Notes under the pieces: model-generated
Database searches by the model: none
Seen by the model: only the letters and a program-made list of their open reading frames with translations
What the model was told of the DNA's origin: nothing
Position numbers and translations under genes: made by a program
Assembly: GCF_013464485.1 (NCBI RefSeq)
Contig: NZ_RAUX01000018.1
Coordinates: forward strand, 62,001 to 126,000
From: Stenotrophomonas maltophilia
Lineage (GTDB): Bacteria > Pseudomonadota > Gammaproteobacteria > Xanthomonadales > Xanthomonadaceae
Direction of reading: 5' to 3'
DNA length: 64,000 nucleotides
In this document: piece by piece, positions 36,265-45,160 of the stretch
Position numbering within the stretch: position 1 is the first letter of the stretch
Layout: every line of letters begins with the position of its first letter

Positions 36265-37464
36265 ATGCGCATCACTCCCGCATTCGATCTGCACCCGGCG
36301 CAACAGAACGATCCGGCCAGGATCGACAAGGTCGCGCGACAACTGGAAGGCCAGTTCGCACAGATGCTGGTCAAGAGCATGCGCGACGCCAGCTTCGGCG
36401 ACTCGCTGTTCCCCGGCGAGAACAAGATGTTCCGCGACATGTACGACCAGAAGATCGCCGAGGCGATGACCCGCGGCAAGGGCCTGGGCCTGTCCGGCAT
36501 GATCAGCCGCCAGCTGTCCGGCCATGCCGCCGATGGCCCGGCGTTGGATACCCGCGTGGACCCGGCCAAGGCCAGCCGTGCTTACCAGCTCAACGCGCCG
36601 GCCAGGCCGGCACCATCACTGCCGTTGGAAGACGGCAGCCAGGCCGTGCGCCTGCTGCAGCAGATGGCGGCCGGCGCCCCGTCGGGCGCACAGGCCGCGG
36701 TCGCGCCGATGGAGCAGGCCCTGGACCTGATCGCCGGCCGCGAGAGCAGCAGCATGCATCGCTCGCTGGGTACCGAGGATCCGTACATCGGCAATCTACA
36801 GGGCGAGGACTGGGCCGCCGGCAGCGATCAGTGGTCGGCAACCGCCAGCAATCGCGGCACTGCGATCAGCCCGGCCGACGCAATGGCTACCCGTACCGCT
36901 GTCGCCCGGCTCGGCGAGCACACCCCGGAAGGTTTCGTTGCCAGCATCTGGCAGCACGCGCAGAGCGCGGCCAAGGAGCTGGGCGTGGACGCCCGTGCCC
37001 TGGTCGCCCAGGCCGCGCTGGAGACCGGCTGGGGCAAGCGTCACATCAAGCATGCCGATGGCAGCACCTCGCACAACCTGTTCGGCATCAAGGCCAATGG
37101 CTGGAACGGCCAGCGCGCCACGGTCGGCACCCATGAGTATGTCGATGGCGTGCGCCGCAACGAGACCGCCAGCTTCCGTGCCTACAGTTCACCGGCCGAA
37201 AGCTTCGCCGACTACGTGCGCCTGCTGAAGACCAGCCCGCGCTACCAGCAGGCCCTGCAGGCCGGCACCGATGTCCAGGGCTTCGCCCGCGGCCTGCAGC
37301 GCGCCGGGTATGCCACTGACCCGCGCTACGCAGCCAAGATCGCCGCGATCGCCGGCGGACCGACCATCGAGCGCGCCGTCAACGCCGTCGCCGACGCCGG
37401 CTCGCGCATTGGCCAGACCTTCGCCAGCACCGCAACCGCGGCGCTGGGTATCACCCGTCGTTGA
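36265..37464 (+). CDS. flgJ: Rod-capping protein and peptidoglycan hydrolase FlgJ
   Basis: A dual-function FlgJ of 399 residues. The N-terminal rod-cap domain (about 15-90) reads KVARQLEGQFAQMLVKSMRDASFGDSLFP. A linker of about 130 residues follows, longer than in Salmonella FlgJ. The C-terminal glucosaminidase-type domain (about 225-375) has ARALVAQAALETGWGK, with the likely catalytic Glu in LETGWG, and SHNLFGIKANGWNG. It would cut peptidoglycan so the rod can pass. It starts 1 base after flgI. Identification is secure. Confidence 0.96.
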   Translation: MRITPAFDLHPAQQNDPARIDKVARQLEGQFAQMLVKSMRDASFGDSLFPGENKMFRDMYDQKIAEAMTRGKGLGLSGMISRQLSGHAADGPALDTRVDPAKASRAYQLNAPARPAPSLPLEDGSQAVRLLQQMAAGAPSGAQAAVAPMEQALDLIAGRESSSMHRSLGTEDPYIGNLQGEDWAAGSDQWSATASNRGTAISPADAMATRTAVARLGEHTPEGFVASIWQHAQSAAKELGVDARALVAQAALETGWGKRHIKHADGSTSHNLFGIKANGWNGQRATVGTHEYVDGVRRNETASFRAYSSPAESFADYVRLLKTSPRYQQALQAGTDVQGFARGLQRAGYATDPRYAAKIAAIAGGPTIERAVNAVADAGSRIGQTFASTATAALGITRR

Positions 37465-37472
37465 GGAACCCC

Positions 37473-39353
37473 ATGTCCAGCGTACTTTCCACCGGTACCG
37501 GTGCCCTGCTCGCCTTCCAGCGTGCGTTGGCGACCACCAGCCACAACGTGGCCAACCTCAATACCCCGGGCTACAGCCGGCAGAAGGTCAACTTCGCCAC
37601 GGCTGATCCCCAGAACTACGGCTACGGCACGGTCGGCAACGGTACGCGCATCACCGATATCCGCCGCACCGCCGACCAGCTGGCGATCTCGCGCCTGCTC
37701 GACAGCAGCGGTGAACTGGCGCGGCTCAAGCAGCTTTCGGGCATGGCCGACCGGGTCAACGCGCTGTTCTCCGATGCCGCCACCAACGTAGCCGGTGTGT
37801 GGTCGAACTTCTTCGACTCAGTCAGCGGCTTGTCCTCCAACGCCTCCGGCACCGCCGATCGCCAGAACATGCTCGATGGCGGCAAGGCCCTGGCCAACCG
37901 TTTCGTGCAGCTCAACACGCACCTGAACAATCTCAACAGCGAGGTCAACAACGGCCTGCTGGCCGGCGCCACCGAGGTCAATCGACTGGCGCAGGAGATC
38001 GCGCAGATCAACGGCGCGATCGGCACCAACATCGCCACCGCCGCGCCCGACCTGCTCGATCGCCGTGACCAGCTGATCACCCAGCTGATCGGCTACACCG
38101 GTGGCACGGCGGTGATCCAGGACGGCGGCATCATGAATGTCTACACCGCCGGCGGCAACGCGCTGGTGGTGGGTACCACGGCGACCAAGGTCACCACCGT
38201 GGCCGACCCGTACCAGCCCGAGCGCCTGCAGCTGGCGCTGGAGACCCAGGGCAACACGATCCGGCTTGACGCAAAGGCGGTCGGTGGCCAGATCGGTGGC
38301 CTGCTGGAGTTCCGCGACACCGTGCTGACCCCGGCCCAGGCCGAACTGGGCAAGCTCGCCGTGGGCCTGGCCGAAACGTTCAACCAGGCCCATCACCAGG
38401 GCGTGGACATGTATGGCCAGCTGGGTGGCGACTTCTTCAACATCGGCAACCCGCGCGTCACCGCCAACAACGCCAATACCGGCAGCGCCAGCCTGAGCGC
38501 CACCTATGGCGACCTCGGCAAGCTGGACGCGCAGAACGTGGTGCTGCAGTTCGATGGCACCAACTGGAAGGCCAGCCGTGCCGACACCGGCGCCAGTGTC
38601 CCGCTGACCGGCACCGGCACCGCTGCCGACCCCCTGGTGATCAACGGCGTCAAAATGGTGGTCGGCGGCACCCCGGCCGCCAATGATCGGTTCCTGCTGC
38701 AGCCCACCGCAGGCGTGGCCGGCAGCATGGAAGTAGCGATCACCGATCCTTCGCGCATCGCCGCAGCCGCTGCGGTGAAGGGCGCGGCCGCGACCTCCAA
38801 TACCGGTACCGGCAAGCTGAGCGGGGTCACCGTCAGCGATTCAACCAACGCCAACCTGCGTAATCCGGCCGCGATCGTGTTCACCTCGGCCACCACATAC
38901 ACCATCGACGGTGGCCCGCCGCAGACCTACACCCCCGGCCAGACCATCAGCGCCAATGGCTGGAGCTTCGTGCTGGACGGTGCGCCGAAGGTCGGCGACA
39001 CCTTCAACATCACCCCGACACCCGCCGGTTCCTCGGACAACAGCAATGCCGCCAAGCTGGCCAAGGTCGAGAGCGCTAAAGCGTTCAACGCCGGTACCGT
39101 GACCCTGAACGGCGCGCTGGGTGGCCTCACCACCCAGGTGGGCGCTGCGGCCCGTTCGGCCGAGTACTCGCTGGATGCGCAGTTGGTGATCAATGACAAG
39201 GCGCAGGAAGCGCGCGACGAAGTGTCCGGCGTCAACCTGGACGAGGAGGCCGCCGACATGCTGCGTCTGCAACAGGCCTACCAGGTGGCTTCGCAGCTGA
39301 TCTCCACCGCCGACAGCATGTTCCAGACCATCCTGGGAGCCGTCCGCCGATGA
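37473..39353 (+). CDS. flgK: Hook-filament junction protein FlgK (HAP1)
   Basis: A 626-residue junction protein between hook and filament. It starts MSSVLSTGTGALLAFQRALATTSHNVANLNTPGYSRQ and ends in the helical QQAYQVASQLISTADSMFQTILGAVRR, as expected. The central surface part (about 330-540) is Thr/Gly/Ala-rich and variable. The ATG at 37473 follows GAGGAAC at a good distance; an in-frame TTG 12 bases upstream is less likely. The stop overlaps the flgL start in ATGA. Its export chaperone FlgN is encoded at 27212-27550. Confidence 0.96.
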   Translation: MSSVLSTGTGALLAFQRALATTSHNVANLNTPGYSRQKVNFATADPQNYGYGTVGNGTRITDIRRTADQLAISRLLDSSGELARLKQLSGMADRVNALFSDAATNVAGVWSNFFDSVSGLSSNASGTADRQNMLDGGKALANRFVQLNTHLNNLNSEVNNGLLAGATEVNRLAQEIAQINGAIGTNIATAAPDLLDRRDQLITQLIGYTGGTAVIQDGGIMNVYTAGGNALVVGTTATKVTTVADPYQPERLQLALETQGNTIRLDAKAVGGQIGGLLEFRDTVLTPAQAELGKLAVGLAETFNQAHHQGVDMYGQLGGDFFNIGNPRVTANNANTGSASLSATYGDLGKLDAQNVVLQFDGTNWKASRADTGASVPLTGTGTAADPLVINGVKMVVGGTPAANDRFLLQPTAGVAGSMEVAITDPSRIAAAAAVKGAAATSNTGTGKLSGVTVSDSTNANLRNPAAIVFTSATTYTIDGGPPQTYTPGQTISANGWSFVLDGAPKVGDTFNITPTPAGSSDNSNAAKLAKVESAKAFNAGTVTLNGALGGLTTQVGAAARSAEYSLDAQLVINDKAQEARDEVSGVNLDEEAADMLRLQQAYQVASQLISTADSMFQTILGAVRR

Positions 39354-40552
39354 GCAGCCGCATCTCCACCAGCATGATGTACAACCAGTCGGTGTCGCTG
39401 ATGATGGCCAAGCAGGCCAAGCTGAGCCACCTGGAGCAGCAGATCGCCACCGGCAGCAAGATCGTCAGCGCCAAGGACGATCCCGTCGGTGCCGGCGCCG
39501 CGGTCGGCCTTGACCGCAGCCTGGCGGCGCTTGAACGCATGAAGCTCAACGCAGGCAACGTGCAGAACCGGCTGGGCGTGCAGGAAAACACCCTGGCCCA
39601 GGTCAATGACCTCATGGGCCGGGTCAACGACCTGACCATCCAAGCCAGCAACCCCGCGTTGAGTGCGGCCGACAAGAAGACGCTGATCACTGAGCTGAAC
39701 CAGATCCGCGACGGACTGCTGTCGCTGGCCAATGCCGAGGACGGCACTGGCCGCTATGTGTTCGGCGGTACGAACGATGGAGATCCGCCGTTCGCCAAGA
39801 TCAACGGCAAGGTGGTCTACCGGGGTGACCAGACCCAGCGCCAGATCGAGGTTGGTCCCGACACCTATGTCCGCGATGCCCTGCCCGGCAGCGAGATCTT
39901 CATGCGCATCCCCACCGGCGATGGCTTCGTCGATGGCGGCGCCGCCGCCGGCAACACCGGCAACGGCGTGCTGACCAACATCACCCGCGATGGCAGCGAC
40001 AGCTGGAACGGTCAGAGCTTCAGTGTCCGCTTTACCGCCGCCAACCAGTATGAAGTGCTGGACGGTGCCGGCAATGTGACCGGCACCGGCACCTACAAGG
40101 CCGGTGACGATCTGGAAGTGAACGGCGTACGCCTGCAGATCACTGGTGCGCCCGCCGCAGGCGACAGCTTCAACGTGAAGCCGGCGAGCAGCCGCGACAT
40201 CTTCGACACCATGGACAAGCTGATCACTGCGCTTGACGCCGACACTGGCACCACCGCGAAGATGAGCGCACAGCAGAACGAACTGCAGAGCGCGTTGCGC
40301 GATGTGGCACGGGCGTCGGAGCGGATGATCGACTCACGTGCGGCAGGCGGTGCGCAGCTGAAAGCCCTGGACAATGCCGCCGACATGCGAGAGGCCAACA
40401 GCGTGACCCTGAAGACCACGCTGTCGCAGATGCGCGACCTGGACTATGCCGATGCGCTGAGCCAGTACCAGCTGCAGAGCACCGCACTGCAGGCGGCGCA
40501 GACGATCTTCTCGCAGATGCAGTCGATGTCGTTGTTCAACAAGATCGGCTGA
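39350..40552 (+). CDS. flgL: Hook-filament junction protein FlgL (HAP3)
   Basis: A 400-residue flagellin-like junction protein. The N-terminal MSSRISTSMMYNQSVSLMMAKQAKLSHLEQQIATG and C-terminal LDYADALSQYQLQSTALQAAQTIFSQMQSMSLFNKIG are typical. It overlaps flgK by 4 bases and is the last gene before a strong terminator, so the RpoN transcript from flgG ends here. Identification is secure. Confidence 0.96.
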   Translation: MSSRISTSMMYNQSVSLMMAKQAKLSHLEQQIATGSKIVSAKDDPVGAGAAVGLDRSLAALERMKLNAGNVQNRLGVQENTLAQVNDLMGRVNDLTIQASNPALSAADKKTLITELNQIRDGLLSLANAEDGTGRYVFGGTNDGDPPFAKINGKVVYRGDQTQRQIEVGPDTYVRDALPGSEIFMRIPTGDGFVDGGAAAGNTGNGVLTNITRDGSDSWNGQSFSVRFTAANQYEVLDGAGNVTGTGTYKAGDDLEVNGVRLQITGAPAAGDSFNVKPASSRDIFDTMDKLITALDADTGTTAKMSAQQNELQSALRDVARASERMIDSRAAGGAQLKALDNAADMREANSVTLKTTLSQMRDLDYADALSQYQLQSTALQAAQTIFSQMQSMSLFNKIG

Positions 40553-40574
40553 CAGCTCTCCCACCTCAGTCCTG

Positions 40575-40607
40575 AAAGGCCGCGATGCACTGCATCGCGG
40601 CCTTTTT
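40575..40607 (+). terminator. Terminator at the end of the flgG-flgL transcript
   Basis: AAAGGCCGCGATGCA and its exact complement TGCATCGCGGCCTTT flank a single C, followed by TT. This very long stem separates the RpoN-driven flg genes from the FliA-driven flagellin genes. Confidence 0.9.
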
Positions 40608-40673
40608 CGTTTCTGCGGTCCATTGCCAAGGCGCGCGCCAGGCGGGCTCCCAGGGATTTCCCGTGATTGCCCA

Positions 40674-40700
40674 TCAAGCCCGGCTGGCCCCCGCCGATAC
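40674..40700 (+). promoter_or_regulatory. Upstream FliA promoter of the first flagellin gene
   Basis: TCAA, a 15-base spacer and GCCGATAC match the FliA consensus closely. It lies about 250 bases before the flagellin start. Confidence 0.6.
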
Positions 40701-40827
40701 CTTCATCAGCGCCGGTTGGGCATGCCCGACCGCCCCCCTCCGGAGTCGCCTTCACGCCCTTCCCGGGCTGAAAACCCCGGAAAAACAGCTTCCGGCAACG
40801 AATTGCAGCTTCAACGGAATTCACGGC

Positions 40828-40854
40828 TAAAGGTTGTTGACAAAGCGCCGTTAT
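40828..40854 (+). promoter_or_regulatory. Proximal FliA promoter of the first flagellin gene
   Basis: TAAA, a 15-base spacer and GCCGTTAT match the FliA consensus, the same -10 variant as the flgM promoter. It lies 95 bases before the flagellin start and is the better placed of the two. Confidence 0.8.
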
Positions 40855-40948
40855 TCATTTGGCAACAGCGAAGCACACAGCCACACAAAAAAACAGGCGG
40901 CGCTTCGTTTCATTCACCAACGGGTTCCATATAAGAGGAGACGACCCC

Positions 40949-42175
40949 ATGGCACAGGTAATCAACACCAATACGATGTCGCTCAACGCTCAGCGCAACC
41001 TGAGCACCAGCGGCAACTCGCTGGCCACCACCATCCAGCGCCTCTCGTCCGGTCTGCGCATCAACAGCGCGAAGGACGACGCCGCCGGCCTGGCGATCTC
41101 GGAGCGCTTCAGCACCCAGATCCGCGGCCTGGACGTGGCCATCCGCAATGCCAACGACGGCATCTCGCTGGCCCAGGTCGCCGAAGGCTCGCTGAGCGAA
41201 GTCGGCAACAACCTGCAGCGCATCCGCGAACTGGCCGTGCAGGCCTCCAATGCCACCAATTCCAGCAGCGACCGCAAGGCCCTGCAGGCCGAAGTGACCC
41301 AGCTGATCTCCGAAGTGGACCGCGTCGCCAAGCAGAGCGACTTCAACGGCACCAAGCTGCTGGACGGTTCCTTCACCAGCCAGCTGTTCCAGGTGGGCGC
41401 CAATGCCGGCCAGGCCATTGCCATCAACAGCGTGGTCGATGCCAAGGCAGACACACTGGGCGCGGCAACCTTTGCCAACGTCTACAACACCCAGGCCATC
41501 GGGGCCGACAAGGCCACGGCCGATACGACCTTCTCCGGCCTGCAGATCGACATCACCCCGCCCGGCGCGGCTGCCGCCACCACGATCAAGGTTCCCGACT
41601 TCACCGTGAAGGCAGGCGAATCCATCACCGCCGCCACGGCTGCTGCAGTCAACAGCCGCCTGGGTGAAACCGGCGTAATGGCGAAGCTGGACGCCGGCAA
41701 GCTCTCGCTGCACTCGGCGGCGGCTGGCCAGACCTTTGCCCTGTCGGTCAGCGCCACCCCGACCACCGGCGCAACTACAGTGGACGCGAACTTTGCCAAC
41801 ATCGGCCTTCAGCAGGTTGCAGCCGGCACAGGTGGCACGCTGACCGGCGCAACCGCACGCCACGTCGAAGACCTCAATGTGAGCACCGTTGAGGGTGCCC
41901 AGCAGGCGCTGTCGATCGTCGATAAGGCTCTTGAGTCGGTCAATAGCGTCCGCGCCGACCTCGGCGCGATCCAGAACCGCTTCACCTCGGTAGTGGCCAA
42001 CCTGCAGACCTCCTCGGAGAACCTGTCCGCCTCGCGCAGCCGCATCCGCGATACCGACTTCGCCAAGGAAACCGCCGAACTGACCCGCACCCAGATCCTG
42101 CAGCAGGCCGGTACGGCCATGCTGGCCCAGGCCAACCAGGTACCGCAGAACGTGCTCAGCCTGTTGCAGCGCTGA
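40949..42175 (+). CDS. fliC: Flagellin, first of three
   Basis: A 408-residue filament subunit. The N-terminal D0/D1 region (MAQVINTNTMSLNAQRNLSTSG onward) and the C-terminal D1/D0 region (ADLGAIQNRFTSVVANLQTS to QVPQNVLSLLQR) are highly conserved. The middle (about 160-310) is variable and Ala/Thr-rich. It is the most divergent of the three at the conserved ends, for example SGLRIN against SGSRIN and STQIRGLDVAI against GTQIRGTDVAI. It alone has clear FliA promoters upstream. The ATG at 40949 gives the canonical flagellin N-terminus; a longer frame upstream does not. Confidence 0.96.
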   Translation: MAQVINTNTMSLNAQRNLSTSGNSLATTIQRLSSGLRINSAKDDAAGLAISERFSTQIRGLDVAIRNANDGISLAQVAEGSLSEVGNNLQRIRELAVQASNATNSSSDRKALQAEVTQLISEVDRVAKQSDFNGTKLLDGSFTSQLFQVGANAGQAIAINSVVDAKADTLGAATFANVYNTQAIGADKATADTTFSGLQIDITPPGAAAATTIKVPDFTVKAGESITAATAAAVNSRLGETGVMAKLDAGKLSLHSAAAGQTFALSVSATPTTGATTVDANFANIGLQQVAAGTGGTLTGATARHVEDLNVSTVEGAQQALSIVDKALESVNSVRADLGAIQNRFTSVVANLQTSSENLSASRSRIRDTDFAKETAELTRTQILQQAGTAMLAQANQVPQNVLSLLQR

Positions 42176-42182
42176 CATGAGC

Positions 42183-42206
42183 CGCCCCCGGGGCACGTCG
42201 GGGGCG
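42183..42206 (+). terminator. Stem-loop between first and second flagellin genes
   Basis: CGCCCCCG and CGGGGGCG form an 8-bp stem around GGGCACGT. There is no T-run, so it may act as a partial terminator or an mRNA-stabilising end. Confidence 0.5.
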
Positions 42207-42247
42207 TCTAACCCAACTCACGTGCAACCGCTCAAGGACCTCTCCTC

Positions 42248-43465
42248 ATGGCACAAGTCATCAACACCAACACGATGTCGTTGAATGCTCAGCGTAACCT
42301 GAGCACCAGCGGCAGCTCGCTGGCCACCACCATCCAGCGCCTGTCCTCCGGTTCGCGCATCAACAGCGCCAAGGACGACGCCGCCGGCCTGGCGATCTCC
42401 GAGCGCTTCGGCACCCAGATCCGCGGTACCGACGTCGCCATCCGCAATGCCAACGACGGCATTTCGCTGGCCCAGGTCGCCGAAGGTTCGCTGACCGAGA
42501 TCGGCAACAACCTGCAGCGTATCCGTGAGCTGTCGGTGCAGTCGTCCAATGCCACCAACTCCGCCAGTGACCGCAAGGCCCTGCAGGCCGAAGTGACCCA
42601 GCTGGTCAGCGAAATCGACCGCGTTGCCAAGCAGTCCGAATTCAACGGCACCAAGCTGCTGGACGGCTCGTTCTCCAGCCAGCTGTTCCAGGTGGGCGCC
42701 AACGCGGGCCAGGCCATCGCCATCGACAAGGTGGTGAATGCAAAGGCAGATTCCATTGGCGGCTCATCGTTTGCATCCAACGGCACTCTGACCATCAGCA
42801 ACACCCCTGCTGATCTGACGAGTGGCAAGATCAGCGGTGTTAAGGTTGGAGCCGTCAGCTTGGGTGATATTTCTTTCGAACAAGGTTCCGGCGCTACGGC
42901 AGCAGAAGCTGAAGCAGCCACCCGTCAGAACGCACTGACCGCTACGGTTGCTGCGCTCAACGCCAAGATTGGCGAAACCGGTGTTCACGCAGCTCAGACG
43001 GTGGCAGCTGACGGCACTCTGACCGCCGGCTCGATTACTCTTACCTCTGTCAAGGCCGACCTTGACACCGCAGGGGTCGCCGCAGTAGCCGTTACAGGCG
43101 CAACTGGAGTAGCTATTGGCGCGCAGATTGGCGCCGGCACTGCAACATCCTCGCACCTGCAGGACCTCGATATCACGACTGTCGCCGGTGCACAGCGCGC
43201 CTTGGAAATTGTTGATAACGGCCTGAACTCAATCAACAGCACCCGCGCTGACCTCGGTGCCATCCAGAACCGCTTCACCTCGGTCGTCGCCAACCTGCAG
43301 ACCTCGACGGAAAACCTGTCGGCCTCGCGTAGCCGCATCAAGGATACCGATTTCGCCAAGGAAACCGCCGAGCTGACCCGCACCCAGATCCTGCAGCAGG
43401 CCGGTACGGCCATGCTGGCCCAGGCCAACCAGGTACCGCAGGGCGTGCTCAGCCTGCTGCGCTGA
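42248..43465 (+). CDS. fliC: Flagellin, second of three
   Basis: A 405-residue flagellin. Residues 1 to about 162 are identical to those of the third flagellin, and the C-terminal 70 or so are also identical. The middle (about 163-320) differs completely and is coded with many A/T third positions (for example 42840-42900), unlike the flanks. No FliA promoter was seen in the 72-base gap upstream, so expression may depend on read-through or on an unseen promoter. The ends support assembly into the same filament. Confidence 0.95.
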   Translation: MAQVINTNTMSLNAQRNLSTSGSSLATTIQRLSSGSRINSAKDDAAGLAISERFGTQIRGTDVAIRNANDGISLAQVAEGSLTEIGNNLQRIRELSVQSSNATNSASDRKALQAEVTQLVSEIDRVAKQSEFNGTKLLDGSFSSQLFQVGANAGQAIAIDKVVNAKADSIGGSSFASNGTLTISNTPADLTSGKISGVKVGAVSLGDISFEQGSGATAAEAEAATRQNALTATVAALNAKIGETGVHAAQTVAADGTLTAGSITLTSVKADLDTAGVAAVAVTGATGVAIGAQIGAGTATSSHLQDLDITTVAGAQRALEIVDNGLNSINSTRADLGAIQNRFTSVVANLQTSTENLSASRSRIKDTDFAKETAELTRTQILQQAGTAMLAQANQVPQGVLSLLR

Positions 43466-43483
43466 TCCGTCCATTGATCGACC

Positions 43484-43512
43484 ACCGGGCGGCGGTTGAA
43501 CTGCCGCCCGGT
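43484..43512 (+). terminator. Stem-loop between second and third flagellin genes
   Basis: ACCGGGCGGCGG and CTGCCGCCCGGT pair (one G-T) around TTGAA, followed by TCC. Strong stem, no T-run. Confidence 0.55.
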
Positions 43513-43551
43513 TCCTGAAACACGCTCCACCTTCGCCAAAGGAAAAGCACC

Positions 43552-44721
43552 ATGGCACAAGTCATCAACACCAACACCATGTCCCTGAATGCTCAGCGCA
43601 ACCTGAGCACCAGCGGCAGCTCGCTGGCCACTACCATCCAGCGCCTGTCCTCCGGTTCGCGCATCAACAGCGCCAAGGACGACGCCGCTGGCCTGGCGAT
43701 CTCCGAGCGCTTCGGCACCCAGATCCGCGGTACCGACGTTGCCATCCGCAACGCCAACGACGGCATTTCGCTGGCCCAGGTCGCCGAAGGTTCGCTGACC
43801 GAGATCGGCAACAACCTGCAGCGTATCCGTGAGCTGTCGGTGCAGTCGTCCAATGCCACCAACTCCGCCAGTGACCGCAAGGCCCTGCAGGCCGAAGTGA
43901 CCCAGCTGGTCAGCGAAATCGACCGCGTTGCCAAGCAGTCCGAATTCAACGGCACCAAGCTGCTGGACGGCTCGTTCTCCAGCCAGCTGTTCCAGGTGGG
44001 CGCCAACGCTGGTCAGGCCATCGCCATCGACAAGGTTGTTGATGCCACCACCGCAAAACTCGGCGCGTCCACGTTCGCAACAGGTACGCTGGCTTCCGGT
44101 GGTGCCGCCGCGATTGCGGCCGACACCACTGTCAGCGGAACCATCAAGGTTGGCACTGCGACCATCAAGCTGGATTCCGTCGAGGTCAAGGCTGGCGCAA
44201 CCGAAGCTGAGCGCAACAAGGCCGCAGTTACCGCCATCAACTCCAAGCTGGGCGAGACCGGTATCCTCGCGGAGATCGACAAGGCTGGCGCGATCAACAT
44301 CACGCAAGTGAAGGAGGGTGTTGCACTCGCGGATGGTGATGTGGCCCTGAAACTTGGCACGGTCGATACCTTTGATCAGACTGCAACTGCACCTGCTCCT
44401 GCCGCAGAACACCTGCAGGACCTCGATGTATCCACTGTAACCGGCGCGCAGAAGGCCATGGCAATGGTCGACAAGGCACTGGATTCGATCAACAACACCC
44501 GTGCTGACCTCGGTGCGATCCAGAACCGCTTCACCTCGGTCGTCGCCAACCTGCAGACCTCGACGGAAAACCTGTCGGCCTCGCGTAGCCGCATCAAGGA
44601 TACCGATTTCGCCAAGGAAACCGCCGAGCTGACCCGCACCCAGATCCTGCAGCAGGCCGGTACGGCCATGCTGGCCCAGGCCAACCAGGTGCCGCAGGGC
44701 GTGCTCAGCCTGCTGCGCTGA
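43552..44721 (+). CDS. fliC: Flagellin, third of three
   Basis: A 389-residue flagellin, the shortest of the three. Its ends are near-identical to those of the second flagellin at protein and DNA level, including the last 200 or so bases (only a GTA/GTG change was noticed). The middle (about 163-290) is distinct, Ala/Thr/Val-rich. No FliA promoter was seen upstream. The AAAGGAAAAG ribosome binding site lies 7 bases before the ATG. Confidence 0.95.
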   Translation: MAQVINTNTMSLNAQRNLSTSGSSLATTIQRLSSGSRINSAKDDAAGLAISERFGTQIRGTDVAIRNANDGISLAQVAEGSLTEIGNNLQRIRELSVQSSNATNSASDRKALQAEVTQLVSEIDRVAKQSEFNGTKLLDGSFSSQLFQVGANAGQAIAIDKVVDATTAKLGASTFATGTLASGGAAAIAADTTVSGTIKVGTATIKLDSVEVKAGATEAERNKAAVTAINSKLGETGILAEIDKAGAINITQVKEGVALADGDVALKLGTVDTFDQTATAPAPAAEHLQDLDVSTVTGAQKAMAMVDKALDSINNTRADLGAIQNRFTSVVANLQTSTENLSASRSRIKDTDFAKETAELTRTQILQQAGTAMLAQANQVPQGVLSLLR

Positions 44722-44737
44722 TCCACGGCAAGAAGGC

Positions 44738-44771
44738 GCCGCTACCGTCGGTTAGCCCCGACGGTAGCGGC
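44738..44771 (+). terminator. Terminator of the flagellin region
   Basis: GCCGCTACCGTCGG and CCGACGGTAGCGGC form a perfect 14-bp stem around TTAGCC. No T-run follows. Confidence 0.65.
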
Positions 44772-44934
44772 AACCGGGAAGCCACGATGCACGAAGGCGC
44801 GGGCCATGCCCGGCCCGGGATCACTCCCGAACCGGCTTGGCATCGCCCGCTCCTGCGGACCTCTCTTTCAGCGCTGTACCTTTGACTGTACGTACCGGGC
44901 GGCTTCGTCTCCCCCCGATTGTCAGTAGCCTGAT

Positions 44935-44963
44935 CCCTCCCCTGCATTGGGGGAGGGCTTTTT
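44935..44963 (+). terminator. Second intrinsic terminator upstream of fliD
   Basis: CCCTCCCC and GGGGAGGG pair around TGCATTG, followed by CTTTTT. It is a well-formed terminator with no annotated gene directly before it. Confidence 0.8.
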
Positions 44964-45050
44964 GCAGACTCCCGGCAGCCCGCGGTGAATCTCCCCGCAC
45001 CCTGCCCCAACCCTCCTGCAACCTGCGTGCCAGAACCTGCGCCAGAGCAT

Positions 45051-45066
45051 TGGCACGGCGCATGCA
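45051..45066 (+). promoter_or_regulatory. RpoN (sigma-54) promoter for fliD
   Basis: TGGCAC-GGCGC-ATGCA keeps the invariant GG-N10-GC and departs from the consensus only at the first base of the -12 box. It lies about 95 bases before the fliD start. Confidence 0.72.
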
Positions 45067-45160
45067 TCAACGAAGTCCTCAAGACCCAGCGGCGCAGGCC
45101 GCTATTTTCGTTGACGACGGGCCAGCGCCTAGCGGCCAGGCCCGATACCAGGAGAATCAC

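Larger units (their letters stand above)
40608..40948 (+). other. Flagellin leader and promoter region
   Basis: The gap between flgL and the first flagellin holds the terminator at its start, two FliA-type promoters (40674-40700 and 40828-40854) and a purine-rich ribosome binding site (AGAGGAG near 40935). No other gene was seen in it. Confidence 0.6.
44722..45160 (+). other. Gap between third flagellin and fliD
   Basis: The 439-base gap contains two hairpin terminators (44738-44771 and 44935-44963), the fliD RpoN promoter (45051-45066) and the fliD ribosome binding site. The stretch 44772-44934, between the terminators, has no convincing gene; a short RNA ending at the second terminator is possible. 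Confidence 0.5.

Noticed and set aside
42207-42247. FliA promoter before the second flagellin
   Set aside because: TCAAGG occurs at 42232, but no GCCGATAA-like box follows at a possible distance before the start codon.
43513-43551. FliA promoter before the third flagellin
   Set aside because: CCAAAGG and TTCGCC occur but not in the right order or spacing.
44837-45160. N-terminal extension of fliD
   Set aside because: The open frame spans a terminator and the RpoN promoter; the FliD sequence begins at 45161 after a good ribosome binding site.
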